A stretch of DNA of 64,000 nt from an uncultured bacterium (GCA_938024995.1 CALJDU010000015.1:62001-126000), one strand, 5' to 3'. Counted from the first letter of the stretch, positions 16,949 through 27,741 are shown. Notes: a model not told the origin generated them from the letters alone. A program made the numbers and translations.

Positions 16949-18172
16949 ATGCCGCGGCTCCTAGCGTCGATCTTCCTGAGCGCGATCGTCTGCGCCCTCG
17001 GGACGGCCTGGGCCGCGGGGACCGTTGCGCAAGAGACCCCAGCGCAAGAAGGCCCAGCGCAAGAGGCCCCAGCGAGCGATGGGGTCGAAGCGGGAACAGC
17101 GGCGCCCGATGTGGGCCAAGTCGCCGGCGAGGACGAGGGACCACCGGCGCCGCAGCTGACCGTTCGCGATCCTGGCGACCCCGAGTTTGGCCAGCGCACG
17201 GATGAGGTGACCGTTCCAGAGCGGACGCCGAGCAAGAGCCGCTCGCAGGGGACGACCAAGAGCGGGCGACTTCGCGACGGCGTTCGCGTGGTGGACGAAC
17301 ACATTCGCTTCAAACGGAGCAACAGCGCGCAATGGGGAACGCAGGAGATGAACGATCTCCTGGTCTACGCCGCGACCGAGGTCGCGCGGCAGTTCCCAGG
17401 GTCTGTCATGACGCTGGGGGACATCAGTGCGCGTCGCGGCGGACGGATTCACCCACACAAGTCGCATCGCGCCGGCCGCGACGTCGACATCGGCTTCTAT
17501 TACCGCGAGCCCGACGGCAGCCAAGCGGACCGCCCGCGCTTTCACCGTACCGGGCGCCGCGGCTCGATGGAGCACGATGGCGTTCGCTACACGTTCGACG
17601 TCGCGCGCAACTGGGCCATGCTCGCGTCTCTCCTGTCGCATCCGTACATCGAGGTGCAGTACATATTTGTGGTGCAGCACCACGTCCGCCGACTGCTCGC
17701 GCACGCCGAAGAGATCGGAGCGCCGCAGTGGCTCATCGAGCGGGCGAGCGTGATCGTGCAGCAACCCGAGCACGGCGCGCCCCACCGGACGCACTTCCAC
17801 ATGCGGATCTTCTGCGACGCGGGAGACCGACCGGGCTGCGTGGACGCACCGCCGTTCTACGGATGGAACGCAGAGCTCACGCCAGAAGAGCGCCGCGTAG
17901 CGTTCGCGTTCGCCCGCCGGATGCGTAGTCAGCGGCAAGCACAGCGGAGGCGGCGCGCCCGGGCGACCAAGCGGCGCGCGACGAGGCGACGGGCGGAGCG
18001 CAGACGACTGCAGAACCGACGTCGCGCCAGGGCGAGACGACGTGCACGCGCGCGAGCGTCGAAGATGCGTCGCTCGCGGATGCGAAGCTCGCGGATGCGA
18101 AGCTCGCGCATGCGAAGCTCGATGCGCTCACGGATGAGTTCACGAATGCGTAGCTCAATGACCTCGATGTAG
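16949..18172 (+). CDS. MepA-like (M74) murein endopeptidase with Arg-rich C-terminal tail
   Basis: 407 residues from ATG 16949, the first start with a signal peptide behind it (MPRLLASIFLSAIVCALG). After an Ala/Gln/Glu-rich repeat (PAQEGPAQEAP) and a linker, the catalytic part (about 115-320) shows the penicillin-insensitive endopeptidase metal motifs: HPHKSHRAGRDVDIG, with His173 and Asp180 seven residues apart as in MepA, and HFHMRI near the end. It should cut DD- or LD-crosslinks in periplasmic peptidoglycan. Residues from about 322 to the end are an extreme Arg/Ser/Met tail, partly built from 15-base repeats. The tail is not part of the M74 fold and may bind acidic polymer or be a repeat-expansion artefact. 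Confidence 0.85.
   Translation: MPRLLASIFLSAIVCALGTAWAAGTVAQETPAQEGPAQEAPASDGVEAGTAAPDVGQVAGEDEGPPAPQLTVRDPGDPEFGQRTDEVTVPERTPSKSRSQGTTKSGRLRDGVRVVDEHIRFKRSNSAQWGTQEMNDLLVYAATEVARQFPGSVMTLGDISARRGGRIHPHKSHRAGRDVDIGFYYREPDGSQADRPRFHRTGRRGSMEHDGVRYTFDVARNWAMLASLLSHPYIEVQYIFVVQHHVRRLLAHAEEIGAPQWLIERASVIVQQPEHGAPHRTHFHMRIFCDAGDRPGCVDAPPFYGWNAELTPEERRVAFAFARRMRSQRQAQRRRRARATKRRATRRRAERRRLQNRRRARARRRARARASKMRRSRMRSSRMRSSRMRSSMRSRMSSRMRSSMTSM
18064..18120 (+). repeat. 15-base tandem repeat in the endopeptidase tail
   Basis: Three in-frame copies of a 15-base unit (CTCGCGGATGCGAAG, the third with one change) at 18073-18087, 18088-18102 and 18103-18117, preceded and followed by degenerate copies. They encode repeated Ser-Arg-Met-Arg-Ser. 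Because the unit is a multiple of three, copy-number change would lengthen or shorten the tail without a frameshift. Confidence 0.85.
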
Positions 18173-18202
18173 AGCTCGCTCGCAGCTCGCTCGCGGCGCT
18201 CC

Positions 18203-19039
18203 TTGCGTCGCGTAAATGAGCTTGTCGGCACACGTTCTTCACGAGATGGTGACGCGGTGGCGCGGGTACGAATTCGAGTCGTCGACCTGCTTCGCGCAAC
18301 GGCGGAGCTCCGCGAAGAGACGCGCGCGCGCGAGGAGCGTCTCCAGCGCGAGTGTTTCCCGCCGAGAGAAGGAGCCGCCCTCGAAGCCGCTGCGCGCATC
18401 AGCGCGTTCGTCGATGAGATGTATGACCTCGAGACGCACTCGCGGTTCAACCGCGTGTCATGGGCGGAGCGCGACGGACGCTGCGTTGCGCTTTCGCACG
18501 CCTATATCGAGTCGCGGACGGTCAAGTCGCGACTCATCGAGGTGGTCCACTGCAACATCGTGGTGACCGAGGATGCGCGCCGCGAGAACCTCACCAACCC
18601 CCTCGTCCTTCGGCATATCCTAGCCTACTTCCTTCTTCACGGACTGTCGCGGACCCCGCGCTACTACGTGGGTCACTGCATCACGCCGATCACGTATCAC
18701 TTCGTCTGCGAGCGTTCGTTGGAGGTCGCGCCTTCTAGCGAGGTGTCGTCCCGGGACTTGATCCTCGCCTACGAAGCCCTGACCGGCGGGACGATAGACG
18801 ACGTCGCGCTCATCAGGGAACCGGTCTATTCACCGCTCTCCGCTTCCGCGGAGCGCTGGATCGCGCGCGCAGAGAGTCGTCACGTCTCGTACTTCATCGA
18901 GCAGAACCCGGAGTTTCGAAAAGGAATCGTGATGCCCTTCGTCGTCCGCGTCGACCTGCGCGCGTTCGTCTACACGCTCCGAAAGATGATGTGGCAGGAG
19001 CTGAAACGCGCCATCGGATTAAACCCACGCAGAGGGTAG
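18203..19039 (+). CDS. Conserved-looking protein of unknown function
   Basis: Up to 278 residues; the first codon is TTG at 18203, and GTG at 18257 (VARVRIRVVDLLRA) is a reasonable alternative. No signal peptide. The N-terminal part is an Arg/Glu-rich helix; the rest looks like a mixed alpha/beta domain with HILAYFLLHGLSRTPRYYVG and VRVDLRAFVYTLRKMMW. I do not recognise the family. An acyltransferase-like fold is conceivable but not supported by a motif. It follows the endopeptidase by 30 bases on the same strand and converges with a lipoprotein gene. Confidence 0.65.
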   Translation: MRRVNELVGTRSSRDGDAVARVRIRVVDLLRATAELREETRAREERLQRECFPPREGAALEAAARISAFVDEMYDLETHSRFNRVSWAERDGRCVALSHAYIESRTVKSRLIEVVHCNIVVTEDARRENLTNPLVLRHILAYFLLHGLSRTPRYYVGHCITPITYHFVCERSLEVAPSSEVSSRDLILAYEALTGGTIDDVALIREPVYSPLSASAERWIARAESRHVSYFIEQNPEFRKGIVMPFVVRVDLRAFVYTLRKMMWQELKRAIGLNPRRG

Positions 19040-19108
19040 CGGTCGTCGCCGTGGTGACGCCGCTCGCGGAGAACAAAAACGCGCTCGCGACAGATCTTCG
19101 TCGTCGAG

Positions 19109-20320
19109 TTACTCGTTCAGCTGGTGCGAGCGAAGCCCGCGCAGCGTGATCGTCGTGACCGCACCAGCGAACACCTGCGCGCGGTACCAGCCGAGCGTGG
19201 TGAGCTCGCCGTCGAGGCGTCCCATCGCCGCGACATCCACCGGACCCTCGGGGATGTCGATCGCGGCGTAGAGCCCGAGCAAGCTCGTCCCGTCGCGACG
19301 CGTGGTCTCGGGGAGGGGGTTGTCGGGGTTGTCGTTGAAGTAGGTCGTCACGATCGCGGTCGGGTTGGTCGCGACCTGGGCGAACTCCAAGCGCACGTCC
19401 GCGCAATCGTGGATCTCCCCGGCGACCACGCCGCTGCTCGGCCGCACGCCTTCCACCACGCCCGCGGTGAGCGGGATGCTGTTCCAGTCGGAGCTGCTCA
19501 AGATGCGCGGGCGGTTCTCCCATCGCGCGCCTTGCAACGCAGGGGTGGCGCCGAAGGTCTCGCACGCGTCGCCGGCGGGGGCGTCCGTCTCGAGCTCCTC
19601 GTTGAGGATGACGACGTTGAACGCATAGATGTCTTTCCAGAAGCTCGCGTTGCCGCTGGTGTGAATCACGAGCGGGCGCTCGGTCGGGATGTTCTCGAGG
19701 AAGTAGAAGCCGAGCTGACGCTCGCCGACCGGGAGATCGTTTTCGATCTCGGTCTCGGTCTCGCTGCAGGGGTCGTCGGTCGTCGCGGTGGTCGTTCCGA
19801 GCATCGCGCCCAGGGTTCCGTCGGCGTTCTCTTCAAAGATCTCGACGGTGATGTTGTTCGCGTCCGCGCCGTTTCCGAACACGTCGACGACGCCATAGAC
19901 GGTGACCCTCTGGCTCTCGCCGGCGACGCGGTAGCTGCCCTCCAAGTTGCAGTCGACGATCGGCGCGCCGTCTGCTCCGCCGTCGTCACAGAAGTCGTCT
20001 TCGGGGGTACGGACTACGCCTTCGCCGGACGCGCCGAGCTCTTCGCAGCCGACGCGGTTGATTTCAAATGACTCGGACTCACGAGGCTCATCGAGGCAGG
20101 TGCACGCGGACTCGATCTGACGCTCGCCACATCGCGTGCGATCGACGCACTCACCGCTGAACACTTCATCCCCCGCGATGCCGTTGTCGATCGGCCCGGT
20201 GTCTTCGGTGCCGGTGTCGGTCGCGGCGTCGCCGGTGCCGGTATCGACGGGGGCGGTGTCGTCGTCTCCGCAGCCAGCGGACAGGGAAAGGATGAGGAAC
20301 GCGATGAAGAACCGGTGCAT
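19109..20320 (-). CDS. Putative lipoprotein with Thr/Asp-rich linker
   Basis: 403 residues from ATG 20320, chosen because it places a clean lipoprotein signal at the N-terminus with lipobox SAGC (Cys17). A low-complexity Asp/Thr/Gly linker follows (about 18-50), then a Cys-containing region, and beta-rich sequence to the end. Two segments read like related beta domains: SYRVAGESQRVTVYGVVDVFG and LTAGVVEGVRPSSGVVAGEIHDCADVR (only parts quoted). The family is unknown to me. Surface-exposed lipoproteins of this style are frequent in Myxococcota. It is divergent from the small gene at 20483 across 162 bases. Confidence 0.8.
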   Translation of the reverse strand: MHRFFIAFLILSLSAGCGDDDTAPVDTGTGDAATDTGTEDTGPIDNGIAGDEVFSGECVDRTRCGERQIESACTCLDEPRESESFEINRVGCEELGASGEGVVRTPEDDFCDDGGADGAPIVDCNLEGSYRVAGESQRVTVYGVVDVFGNGADANNITVEIFEENADGTLGAMLGTTTATTDDPCSETETEIENDLPVGERQLGFYFLENIPTERPLVIHTSGNASFWKDIYAFNVVILNEELETDAPAGDACETFGATPALQGARWENRPRILSSSDWNSIPLTAGVVEGVRPSSGVVAGEIHDCADVRLEFAQVATNPTAIVTTYFNDNPDNPLPETTRRDGTSLLGLYAAIDIPEGPVDVAAMGRLDGELTTLGWYRAQVFAGAVTTITLRGLRSHQLNE

Positions 20321-20482
20321 GTGCTGACTCCGAAAGAACGGCCACGTCCACGATGACGGGCGCAAGATGGCGACAAGCGCCAAGGGAAGGGCGCGAAGGT
20401 ATAGCCCCCGCGGCCGCGCTGCAACGCGACCGTTCGCTAGCCTTTTGACAGCCCGCAACGCGCAGGTGATGATCCCCCCGCA

Positions 20483-20746
20483 ATGGCCCTCATCGAAACC
20501 GAAGAAGCAGCGCGGCGCCTGGCGCGCGCCATCGCCAGCGATCTCTCGCTCTACAACGAAGAGAAGATCGTCGAGGGCGTTCAGAACGACAACCTCTTCG
20601 CGGTTCTCTCCGACGAGATCGAAGAAGGGCGCGCGCTCTTCAAAAGCCGGGTCGCCCCGGACCTCTTCAAGAAGAACTTCTACGACCGCGCCATCATCGA
20701 CATCTTGGTTCGCTCCAAGGGGCACATCGCCTCGCCCATGTGGTAG
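20483..20746 (+). CDS. Small conserved-looking cytoplasmic protein
   Basis: 87 residues, start ATG, no signal or membrane span. Charged and helical: ETEEAARRLARAIASDL, then NDNLFAVLSDEIEEGRALF, ending in AIIDILVRSKGHIASPMW. I do not recognise a named family. It lies 13 bases upstream of the rluD start, so the two are probably one transcript. Codon use matches its neighbours, which supports it being a real gene. Confidence 0.75.
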   Translation: MALIETEEAARRLARAIASDLSLYNEEKIVEGVQNDNLFAVLSDEIEEGRALFKSRVAPDLFKKNFYDRAIIDILVRSKGHIASPMW

Positions 20747-20759
20747 CTACCCGAGTTCG

Positions 20760-21713
<954 letters not shown>

Positions 21714-21945
21714 CGTCGTCGGATCTTCGGCCGATCTTTGGATAAGACTCGCGCGACGAATGGCAGCACGTAGCGGATCGAAAGTCTGCTCGCTTCGCGG
21801 CGTCCGCGCGCAAGACGTCAAGAGGTCGATGAAGTCGAAGTCGATCAAGATGGTTTGAGCTCGTCGCCGGGCCACCTCCAACGAATAGCAACGCGTCTCG
21901 GTGTTCGCGTCGCTCGATTGGAGGAGGACTCGCCCGAGATGCTAT

Positions 21946-21959
21946 CCTCCATTCGGAGG
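21946..21959 (+). promoter_or_regulatory. Hairpin that could mask the ribosome-binding site of the first TSP3/vWA gene
   Basis: CCTCC (21946-21950), loop ATTC, GGAGG (21955-21959). The second arm is the Shine-Dalgarno sequence, five bases before the ATG at 21965. The paralogue downstream has the same GGAGGTCAGG-ATG arrangement but no CCTCC arm. Folding would occlude translation initiation; whether it forms in vivo is untested. Confidence 0.4.
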
Positions 21960-21964
21960 TCAGG

Positions 21965-24442
21965 ATGAACGTTCGTTTGCTTATGGGGTTGCTCGCGGCC
22001 GCGCTGCTGGTTGGGTGCGGAGACGACGATACCTCCGGAGGTGACGGCGGCGGTGATGGGGGGGCCTGTGAGGCCGCTTCGCAGTGCAGCGATGGCGTCT
22101 TCTGCAACGGCGTCGAGCGTTGCCTCGATGGCTTTTGTGCGCCGGGTTTTCCGCCCGAGATCGATGACGGGATCGCCTGTACGGTCGACCGCTGTGACGA
22201 AGAGGCGGACGCCGTCGTTCATGACGACAGCAGCTGCGTTTTCGATGGCGACGGCGATGGCGCGGACGACGATGTGGACAACTGTCCGAGCGTCGGCAAC
22301 CCCGACCAGCTCGACACCGACATGGACGGCATGGGTGACGCTTGCGACGCGGACGATGACAACGATGGCGTTCTCGACGGCGACGACAACTGCCCGATGG
22401 TCGCGAACGAGGACCAGCTCGACACCGACGGCGACGGCGACGGCGATGCCTGCGACGGCGACCGCGACGGCGACACCATCCCCGACGAGCTGGACAACTG
22501 TCCCGACGTCCGCAACCCGACCCAGGACGACCTCGACGGGGACGGCATCGGTGACGTCTGCGACGCGGACGCGGACGGCGACGGCTTTGACGGAGACGCC
22601 GACAACTGTCCCGACGTCGCGAACCCCGGGCAAGAAGACATCGACGGGGACGGCATCGGAGACGCCTGCGACGACGACACCGACGGCGACGGCCTGAGCG
22701 ATGAGATCGAAGAGATGATCGGCTCGGACCCCACGTCGCTCGACAGCGACGGCGACACGATCCCGGACGCGATCGAAGGGCGGGGCGACAGCGACGGCGA
22801 TGGAGTCCCGAACCTCATCGACGACGATAGCGACGGCGACGGATTCAGCGACGCGGTCGAGGCCGGTGACGCCGACCTCGCGACCGATCCTGTCAACACG
22901 GACGGCGACTTTTCGGCGGACTACGTGGACCCGGACAGCGACGCTGACGGCTTGCCCGATCGCCTCGAGCCCGACTGCGCCGGCGTTGAGCCCCGGGTGC
23001 TCGCGGACAGCGACATGGACGGTGACAGCGACCTCGCGGAGATCGCGACCGGGTCTGATCCGTGCAACGCGGCGTCGACACCAGGTGACTTGGTCGACTT
23101 CTACTTCGAGCTCCCGGTGAACGAAGAGCCGATCATGGAGCCCTACGTCTTTCGCCCCGCGGTCGGCAAAGCGGACGTGCACTTCGGCGTCGATACGACG
23201 GGCTCCATGAGCGGCGAGCTCAATCAGCTGCGCGCCGGCTTGGGCACCATCATCACGCAGACCCGCGCTCGGATCGGCGACGCGGCGTTCGGCGTCAGCA
23301 CCTTCGACGATTTTCCGACGTGTGGCTTTGGGAGCGGCATCGACCGGCCGTTCGCGTTGCTTAGCGCCGTCACGACGAGCGCTGCCGCTGCGCAGGCCGC
23401 GGTCAACATGATCCCGCTTCACAGCGGTGGAGACTTCCCCGAGTCCGGGTTTGAGAGCCTCTATCAAATCGCGACCGGTGCTGGGATCTCCTGGTCCGCG
23501 TGTGGCGGCAGCGGGAGCATCCCGGCGTTCGCAGGCCCGGGAGCGGGCGGAGTGGGCTTCCGCGATCGCGCGCTTCCCATCGTCATGCACATCACGGACG
23601 CGGTGAGCCACAACACGACGGCGACCTCGCTCATGGGCGCGACCACGGACAGCGCCGGATACCACCCCCGCGGGATCACGAGCGCGCACTCCAACACGCA
23701 AGCGATCGCCGCGCTCAACACGCTCGGCGCGCGGGTGGTCACCATCCGGACCGACGACTACTCGCGCCTCGGCGCGCGCTTCGCGGTGCTCGACGACATC
23801 ATCATCGACCAGCTCCGCGACGTCTCGAGCAACACCGACGCGGTCGTCCCAGCGTGTGCGTTCCGTAACGCGGCGGGCGCGTGGACCTGTGGCGTCAACC
23901 AGTGCTGCACCAATCTGCAGGGCGCGTCTCCAGCCGGCGTCGCGCCGGACGCGGCCGGCAACTGCACGCTCCAGTACGACATCCCGGGCGACGGTCGAAA
24001 CCTCGGCAGCGCGGTCGTTGACGGAATCGATGCGCTCGTGAAGTACGGCACATTTGACGTCTTCACGCAGGTGCGCGACGACGGAGACGCGGCCACGCCG
24101 GACACCTCGTGCTTCCTCCCTCGTCTCGAGGCGGTCTCCTTCACGCCTCCGCCCATGGAGCCAGAGATGACGTGCACGCCGACCGCGACGCCCGCTGACC
24201 TCACCGGCATCGGCTACAACAACGGCTTCCGAAACTTCGCGACGGGGACCTCGGGTTCGCGACCAGGTTCGGTGCTCAACTTCAACATCGTCGCTCAGAA
24301 CGACGACGGAACGGGCGTCGCCTGCGTACCACCGACGGACGCGCCCCAGGTCTTCACGGTCTTCATCGACATCGTGGACCAGACGACGGACACCGTCCTC
24401 GACACGCTCGAGGCGCAGGTCGTCGTTCCGCCCTCGTTCTGA
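21965..24442 (+). CDS. TSP3-repeat / vWA-like surface lipoprotein, copy 1
   Basis: 825 residues. Lipoprotein signal with lipobox LVGC (Cys18), then a Gly/Asp spacer and a Cys-rich segment of the type [13 protein letters not shown] (about 38-85). Residues about 92-370 are thrombospondin type-3 calcium-binding repeats (DxDxDGxxD with DNCP motifs). After a conserved linker comes a vWA-like domain beginning at DTTGSM (MIDAS variant, about residue 420) and running past 600. A C-terminal beta region ends in [12 protein letters not shown]. Probably a calcium-stiffened stalk displaying an adhesion-like domain outside the cell. It is followed by a paralogue in tandem. Confidence 0.88.
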   Translation: MNVRLLMGLLAAALLVGCGDDDTSGGDGGGDGGACEAASQCSDGVFCNGVERCLDGFCAPGFPPEIDDGIACTVDRCDEEADAVVHDDSSCVFDGDGDGADDDVDNCPSVGNPDQLDTDMDGMGDACDADDDNDGVLDGDDNCPMVANEDQLDTDGDGDGDACDGDRDGDTIPDELDNCPDVRNPTQDDLDGDGIGDVCDADADGDGFDGDADNCPDVANPGQEDIDGDGIGDACDDDTDGDGLSDEIEEMIGSDPTSLDSDGDTIPDAIEGRGDSDGDGVPNLIDDDSDGDGFSDAVEAGDADLATDPVNTDGDFSADYVDPDSDADGLPDRLEPDCAGVEPRVLADSDMDGDSDLAEIATGSDPCNAASTPGDLVDFYFELPVNEEPIMEPYVFRPAVGKADVHFGVDTTGSMSGELNQLRAGLGTIITQTRARIGDAAFGVSTFDDFPTCGFGSGIDRPFALLSAVTTSAAAAQAAVNMIPLHSGGDFPESGFESLYQIATGAGISWSACGGSGSIPAFAGPGAGGVGFRDRALPIVMHITDAVSHNTTATSLMGATTDSAGYHPRGITSAHSNTQAIAALNTLGARVVTIRTDDYSRLGARFAVLDDIIIDQLRDVSSNTDAVVPACAFRNAAGAWTCGVNQCCTNLQGASPAGVAPDAAGNCTLQYDIPGDGRNLGSAVVDGIDALVKYGTFDVFTQVRDDGDAATPDTSCFLPRLEAVSFTPPPMEPEMTCTPTATPADLTGIGYNNGFRNFATGTSGSRPGSVLNFNIVAQNDDGTGVACVPPTDAPQVFTVFIDIVDQTTDTVLDTLEAQVVVPPSF
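22691..23178 (+). repeat. Near-identical tract shared with the downstream paralogue (copy 1)
   Basis: 488 bases without indels matching 25293-25780, with only about a dozen mismatches found by eye, nearly all at third codon positions. Flanking parts of the two genes are clearly more diverged. It encodes the end of the TSP3 stalk and the linker to the vWA domain. Confidence 0.85.
24161..24252 (+). repeat. Second identical tract between the paralogues (copy 1)
   Basis: 92 bases identical by eye to 26694-26785, near the 3' end of both genes ([19 protein letters not shown] region). Sequence before and after the block diverges at once. Confidence 0.85.
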
Positions 24443-24456
24443 ACGCTTCACGTTTG

Positions 24457-24491
24457 CCGACGCGAGCGATGCGTTCGCGTCGGTTCGCGTT
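24457..24491 (+). terminator. Probable terminator between the paralogues
   Basis: Perfect 9-base stem CCGACGCGA / TCGCGTCGG (24457-24465 with 24475-24483), nine-base loop, followed by TTCGCGTTTAA. It lies 14 bases after the stop of copy 1. The trailing T-run is weak, so termination may be partial. Confidence 0.55.
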
Positions 24492-24566
24492 TAAGCGGGC
24501 TCCCACGTTCGGTTCCTGAGCTTGCGCTCTTGCGGTGGTATTCTCAGAGCGGATCTGGAGGTCAGG

Positions 24567-26975
24567 ATGAAGGTTCGGTTGCTCATCGGGTGCGCGCTGC
24601 TCGCGGCGTTGATTGGTTGTGGAGACGATGACTCCGCTGGAGGAGACGCTTCCACCGACGGCGGGGCGTGTGAGTCCGCGTCGCAGTGCAGCGACGGAGT
24701 CTTCTGCAACGGCGTCGAGCGGTGCCTCGACGGTTTCTGCACCTCTGGTTTCGCGCCTGAGATAGACGACGGAATCGCCTGCACGGTGGACAGCTGCGAC
24801 GAAGAAGCCGACGCGATCGTTCATGACGACGCCAGCTGCGTGTTTGACGGGGACGGGGACGGCGCCGACGACGACGTCGACAACTGCCCCGATGTGAGCA
24901 ACCCCGACCAGCTCGACACCGACATGGACGGTATGGGCGACGCCTGTGACGCCGATGACGACAACGACGGCGTCCTCGACGGCGACGACAACTGCCCGAT
25001 GGTCGCGAACGAGGATCAGCTCGACACCGACGGCGACGGCGATGGCGACGCCTGCGATGGCGACCGCGACGGCGACACGATCCCTGATGAGATGGACAAC
25101 TGCCCGGACGTCCGCAACCCAACGCAGGACGACCTCGACGGCGACGGCATCGGAGACGCCTGTGACAGTGATGTGGATGGCGACGGCTTCGACGCGGACG
25201 CGGACAACTGCCCGGACGTGGCGAACCCCGGCCAAGAGGACATCGACGGAGACGGCATCGGAGACGCTTGCGACGATGACACCGATGGTGACGGCCTGAG
25301 CGATGAGATCGAAGAGATGATCGGTTCGGACCCCACGTCGCTCGACAGCGACGGCGACACGATCCCGGACGCGATCGAGGGGCGCGGCGACAGCGACGGC
25401 GACGGGGTCCCGAACCTCATCGACGAGGACAGCGACGGCGACGGATTCAGCGACGCGGTCGAGGCCGGTGACGCCGACCTCGCGACCGATCCGGTCAACA
25501 CGGACGGCGACTTTTCGGCGGACTACGTGGACCCGGACAGCGACGCGGACGGCTTGCCCGATCGCCTCGAGCCCGACTGCGCCGGCGTTGAGCCCCGGGT
25601 GCTCGCGGACAGCGACATGGACGGCGACAGCGACCTCGCGGAGATCGCGACCGGGTCCGATCCGTGCAACGCGGCGTCGACACCAGGTGACCTGGTCGAC
25701 TTCTACTTCGAGCTCCCGGTGAACGAAGAGCCGATCATGGAGCCCTACGTCTTTCGCCCCGCGGTCGGCAAAGCGGACGTCGATTTTAACGTCGACACGA
25801 CCGGATCGATGGGCGGCGAAATCAACCAGCTCCGCGCCGGGCTCGGCAGCATCATCACCCAGGCGCGCACGCGGATCAGCGACGTGGCGTTCGGGGTGAG
25901 CAGCTTCGACGACTTCCCGACCTGTGGGTTTGGAAGCGCTGGCTCTGGGGATCTCCCGTTCCGCTTGAACCGCTCGGTCACGATCGACGCGGCGATGGCG
26001 CAAGCGGGCGTGAACTCGCTGCGCACGCACTTCGGCAACGACTTCCCCGAGTCCGGCTACGAGTCGCTCTTTCAGGTCGCGACGGGAGCGGGCGTGTCCT
26101 GGTCCGCGTGCGGCGGCAGCGGGAGCATCCCGGCGTACACGGGAGCTGGCCGCGGCGGCGTGGGCTTCCGCGATCGCGCGCTCCCGATCATCATGCACGT
26201 CACCGACGCGACCAGTCATGACGCGAGCCGCTACATGAGCTCCGGGCTCACGACCGCCCACTCGAAGGTGCAGGCGCTCGCTGAGCTCAACATGCTGGGC
26301 GCGCGCGTCGTCACGATCGGGTCGGGCACCGCGCCAAGGACGCAGCTCCGCGAGATCTCGAACGACACCAACGCGGTGGTGCCCGCGTGCGCGTTCCGAA
26401 ACGCGGCCGGGGCGTGGGCCTGTGGCGTCAATCAGTGCTGTACGAACCTGGTGTCGTCGCCCGCGCGAGCGGTGGCTCCGAACGCCGACGGGACCTGCAC
26501 GCTCCAGTACGAGATCCCGGGTGACGGTCGTAACCTTGGCGCGGCAGTCGTGGACGGCATCGACGCGCTGATCAAGTACGCGACCTTCGACGTGTTTACC
26601 CAGGTTCGCGATGACGGTGACCCGGCGACGCCTGACACCTCGTGCTTCCTGCCGCGCCTCGAGGCGGTCTCGTTCACGCCGCCGCCCGCCGAGCCAGAGA
26701 TGACGTGCACGCCGACCGCGACGCCCGCTGACCTCACCGGCATCGGCTACAACAACGGCTTCCGAAACTTCGCGACGGGGACCTCAGGCTCACGTCCGGG
26801 GTCGGTGCTCAACTTCAACATCGTCGCGCAGAACGATGACGGAACCGGTGTCGCGTGCGTGCCCCCGACCGACACGCCGCAGGTCTTCACGGTCTTCATC
26901 GACATCGTGGATCAGACCACAGACACCGTGCTCGACACGCTCGAGGCCCAGGTCGTCGTGCCGCCTTCGTTCTAA
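24567..26975 (+). CDS. TSP3-repeat / vWA-like surface lipoprotein, copy 2
   Basis: 802 residues from ATG 24567, which has the same GGAGGTCAGG leader as copy 1. Lipobox LIGC (Cys18). The domain order is identical to the upstream gene: Asp/Gly spacer, Cys-rich segment, TSP3 calcium-binding repeats (about 92-370), linker, vWA-like domain from DTTGSM (about 411), and a C-terminal beta region with the same last 11 residues. The vWA part differs most: copy 2 lacks the segment around copy 1's [11 protein letters not shown] and is shorter. Divergence concentrated in the displayed domain, with a conserved stalk, fits functional diversification after tandem duplication. Confidence 0.88.
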   Translation: MKVRLLIGCALLAALIGCGDDDSAGGDASTDGGACESASQCSDGVFCNGVERCLDGFCTSGFAPEIDDGIACTVDSCDEEADAIVHDDASCVFDGDGDGADDDVDNCPDVSNPDQLDTDMDGMGDACDADDDNDGVLDGDDNCPMVANEDQLDTDGDGDGDACDGDRDGDTIPDEMDNCPDVRNPTQDDLDGDGIGDACDSDVDGDGFDADADNCPDVANPGQEDIDGDGIGDACDDDTDGDGLSDEIEEMIGSDPTSLDSDGDTIPDAIEGRGDSDGDGVPNLIDEDSDGDGFSDAVEAGDADLATDPVNTDGDFSADYVDPDSDADGLPDRLEPDCAGVEPRVLADSDMDGDSDLAEIATGSDPCNAASTPGDLVDFYFELPVNEEPIMEPYVFRPAVGKADVDFNVDTTGSMGGEINQLRAGLGSIITQARTRISDVAFGVSSFDDFPTCGFGSAGSGDLPFRLNRSVTIDAAMAQAGVNSLRTHFGNDFPESGYESLFQVATGAGVSWSACGGSGSIPAYTGAGRGGVGFRDRALPIIMHVTDATSHDASRYMSSGLTTAHSKVQALAELNMLGARVVTIGSGTAPRTQLREISNDTNAVVPACAFRNAAGAWACGVNQCCTNLVSSPARAVAPNADGTCTLQYEIPGDGRNLGAAVVDGIDALIKYATFDVFTQVRDDGDPATPDTSCFLPRLEAVSFTPPPAEPEMTCTPTATPADLTGIGYNNGFRNFATGTSGSRPGSVLNFNIVAQNDDGTGVACVPPTDTPQVFTVFIDIVDQTTDTVLDTLEAQVVVPPSF
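25293..25780 (+). repeat. Near-identical tract shared with the upstream paralogue (copy 2)
   Basis: Partner of 22691-23178 at a constant offset of 2602 bases, so there are no indels across 488 bases. Consistent with recent gene conversion or strong constraint on the stalk-linker. Confidence 0.85.
26694..26785 (+). repeat. Second identical tract between the paralogues (copy 2)
   Basis: Partner of 24161-24252, 92 bases identical by eye. The offset is 2533 bases, different from the first tract because copy 2 has a shorter vWA region. Confidence 0.85.
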
Positions 26976-27005
26976 GGCTGCTGTTCTAAGGCTGGCTGCT
27001 GTTCT
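26976..27005 (+). repeat. 12-base direct repeat after the second paralogue
   Basis: GGCTGCTGTTCT occurs at 26976-26987 and again at 26994-27005, straight after the stop codon. It may be a small slippage duplication. No terminator hairpin is evident here. Confidence 0.6.
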
Positions 27006-27079
27006 GACGCTGCTAGCTCAACCAGCGCTGTGGCTAGCGCGTCGCGGGTGCACCCATCCGCGACGAGGCCGCGGCGCGC

Positions 27080-27700
27080 TCAGCGCTCCACGAAGCGCAC
27101 GATCAGCTCGACCAGTTCATCGGCGAAGGCAGGGGTCTCAAGGAGCGTCGGCTCATGCAGCACCGCGGTCTCGACGACCTTCTCGATCGCGTGCACTAGG
27201 ATGAACGCGAGCAGATCGTGGTTTGGGTGCTCGGCGACACCAGGCACTTCCTGCACGAGCATCTTCACGAAGTCGCGGATGGCGGTGTCCGCGTGGTCGC
27301 TCGCAGCCTCGAGCCACTCGGGCGGAACGGACTGATGGAGCTTCCGCACCGCGACCTGGGGACCGGTCGTCCCGCCCGCGGTGAGGACCTCGACCGCGAT
27401 GCGCGCTTTGTCGCGAAAGGAGGCGTCCGGGCCCAGCGCTCTGATGCGCGCGATGACGTGCTCGGCCGCCTCGCGTTCGCGCCGCCGCAGGAGCTCCGCG
27501 ACCGCGGCTTCTTTGTTGCCGAGGTATCGGTAGAAGGAACCGATGCTGACGCCCGCGCGCTCGGCGATCCGGTTGGAGGTAAGGGATTGGACTCCGTCCT
27601 CAGAGATGAGCGTCGCCGTTGCGTCCAAGATCGCGTCATAGATCTGTTCCCCGCCCTGCGTCTTCGGCATCGAACGAACGACTGGTGGCTTCGAGGTCAT
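27080..27700 (-). CDS. TetR/AcrR-family transcriptional regulator
   Basis: 206 residues from ATG 27700; the ATG at 27670 (MPKTQGG) would also give a full DNA-binding domain. The TetR HTH is at about 18-65: ILDATATLISEDGVQSLTSNRIAERAGVSIGSFYRYLGNKEAA (only the register is given here; the recognition helix is GVSIGSFYRYL). The C-terminal ligand/dimer domain is helical. TetR proteins usually repress neighbouring genes and release DNA on binding a small hydrophobic ligand. It is the last gene of a minus-strand series that includes a lipid methyltransferase. A 76-base imperfect repeat just upstream also occurs upstream of that methyltransferase gene. Confidence 0.93.
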   Translation of the reverse strand: MTSKPPVVRSMPKTQGGEQIYDAILDATATLISEDGVQSLTSNRIAERAGVSIGSFYRYLGNKEAAVAELLRRREREAAEHVIARIRALGPDASFRDKARIAVEVLTAGGTTGPQVAVRKLHQSVPPEWLEAASDHADTAIRDFVKMLVQEVPGVAEHPNHDLLAFILVHAIEKVVETAVLHEPTLLETPAFADELVELIVRFVER

Positions 27701-27741
27701 GTTTCCTATTCTGTCTCGACAATCGAGGCGACATTCTTCGT

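Noticed and set aside
17915..18172. Arg-rich tail of the endopeptidase as a frameshift product
   Set aside because: No alternative frame there continues the M74 fold, which already ended with HFHMRI. The repeats are in frame, so a genuine tail is the simpler reading.
22250..22700. Regularly spaced repeats in the TSP3 genes as a possible CRISPR array
   Set aside because: The periodicity is codon-level coding for DxDxDG units with varied sequence. There are no identical 25-40 base repeats with unique spacers and no cas genes.
21845..24451. Long antisense frame of more than 800 codons across the first TSP3/vWA gene, and a similar one opposite the second
   Set aside because: The Asp-rich GAC/GGC repeats leave few stops on the opposite strand. 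The translation is Arg/Val/Asp-rich low complexity with no domain; the plus-strand gene has a signal peptide, ribosome-binding site and clear domains.
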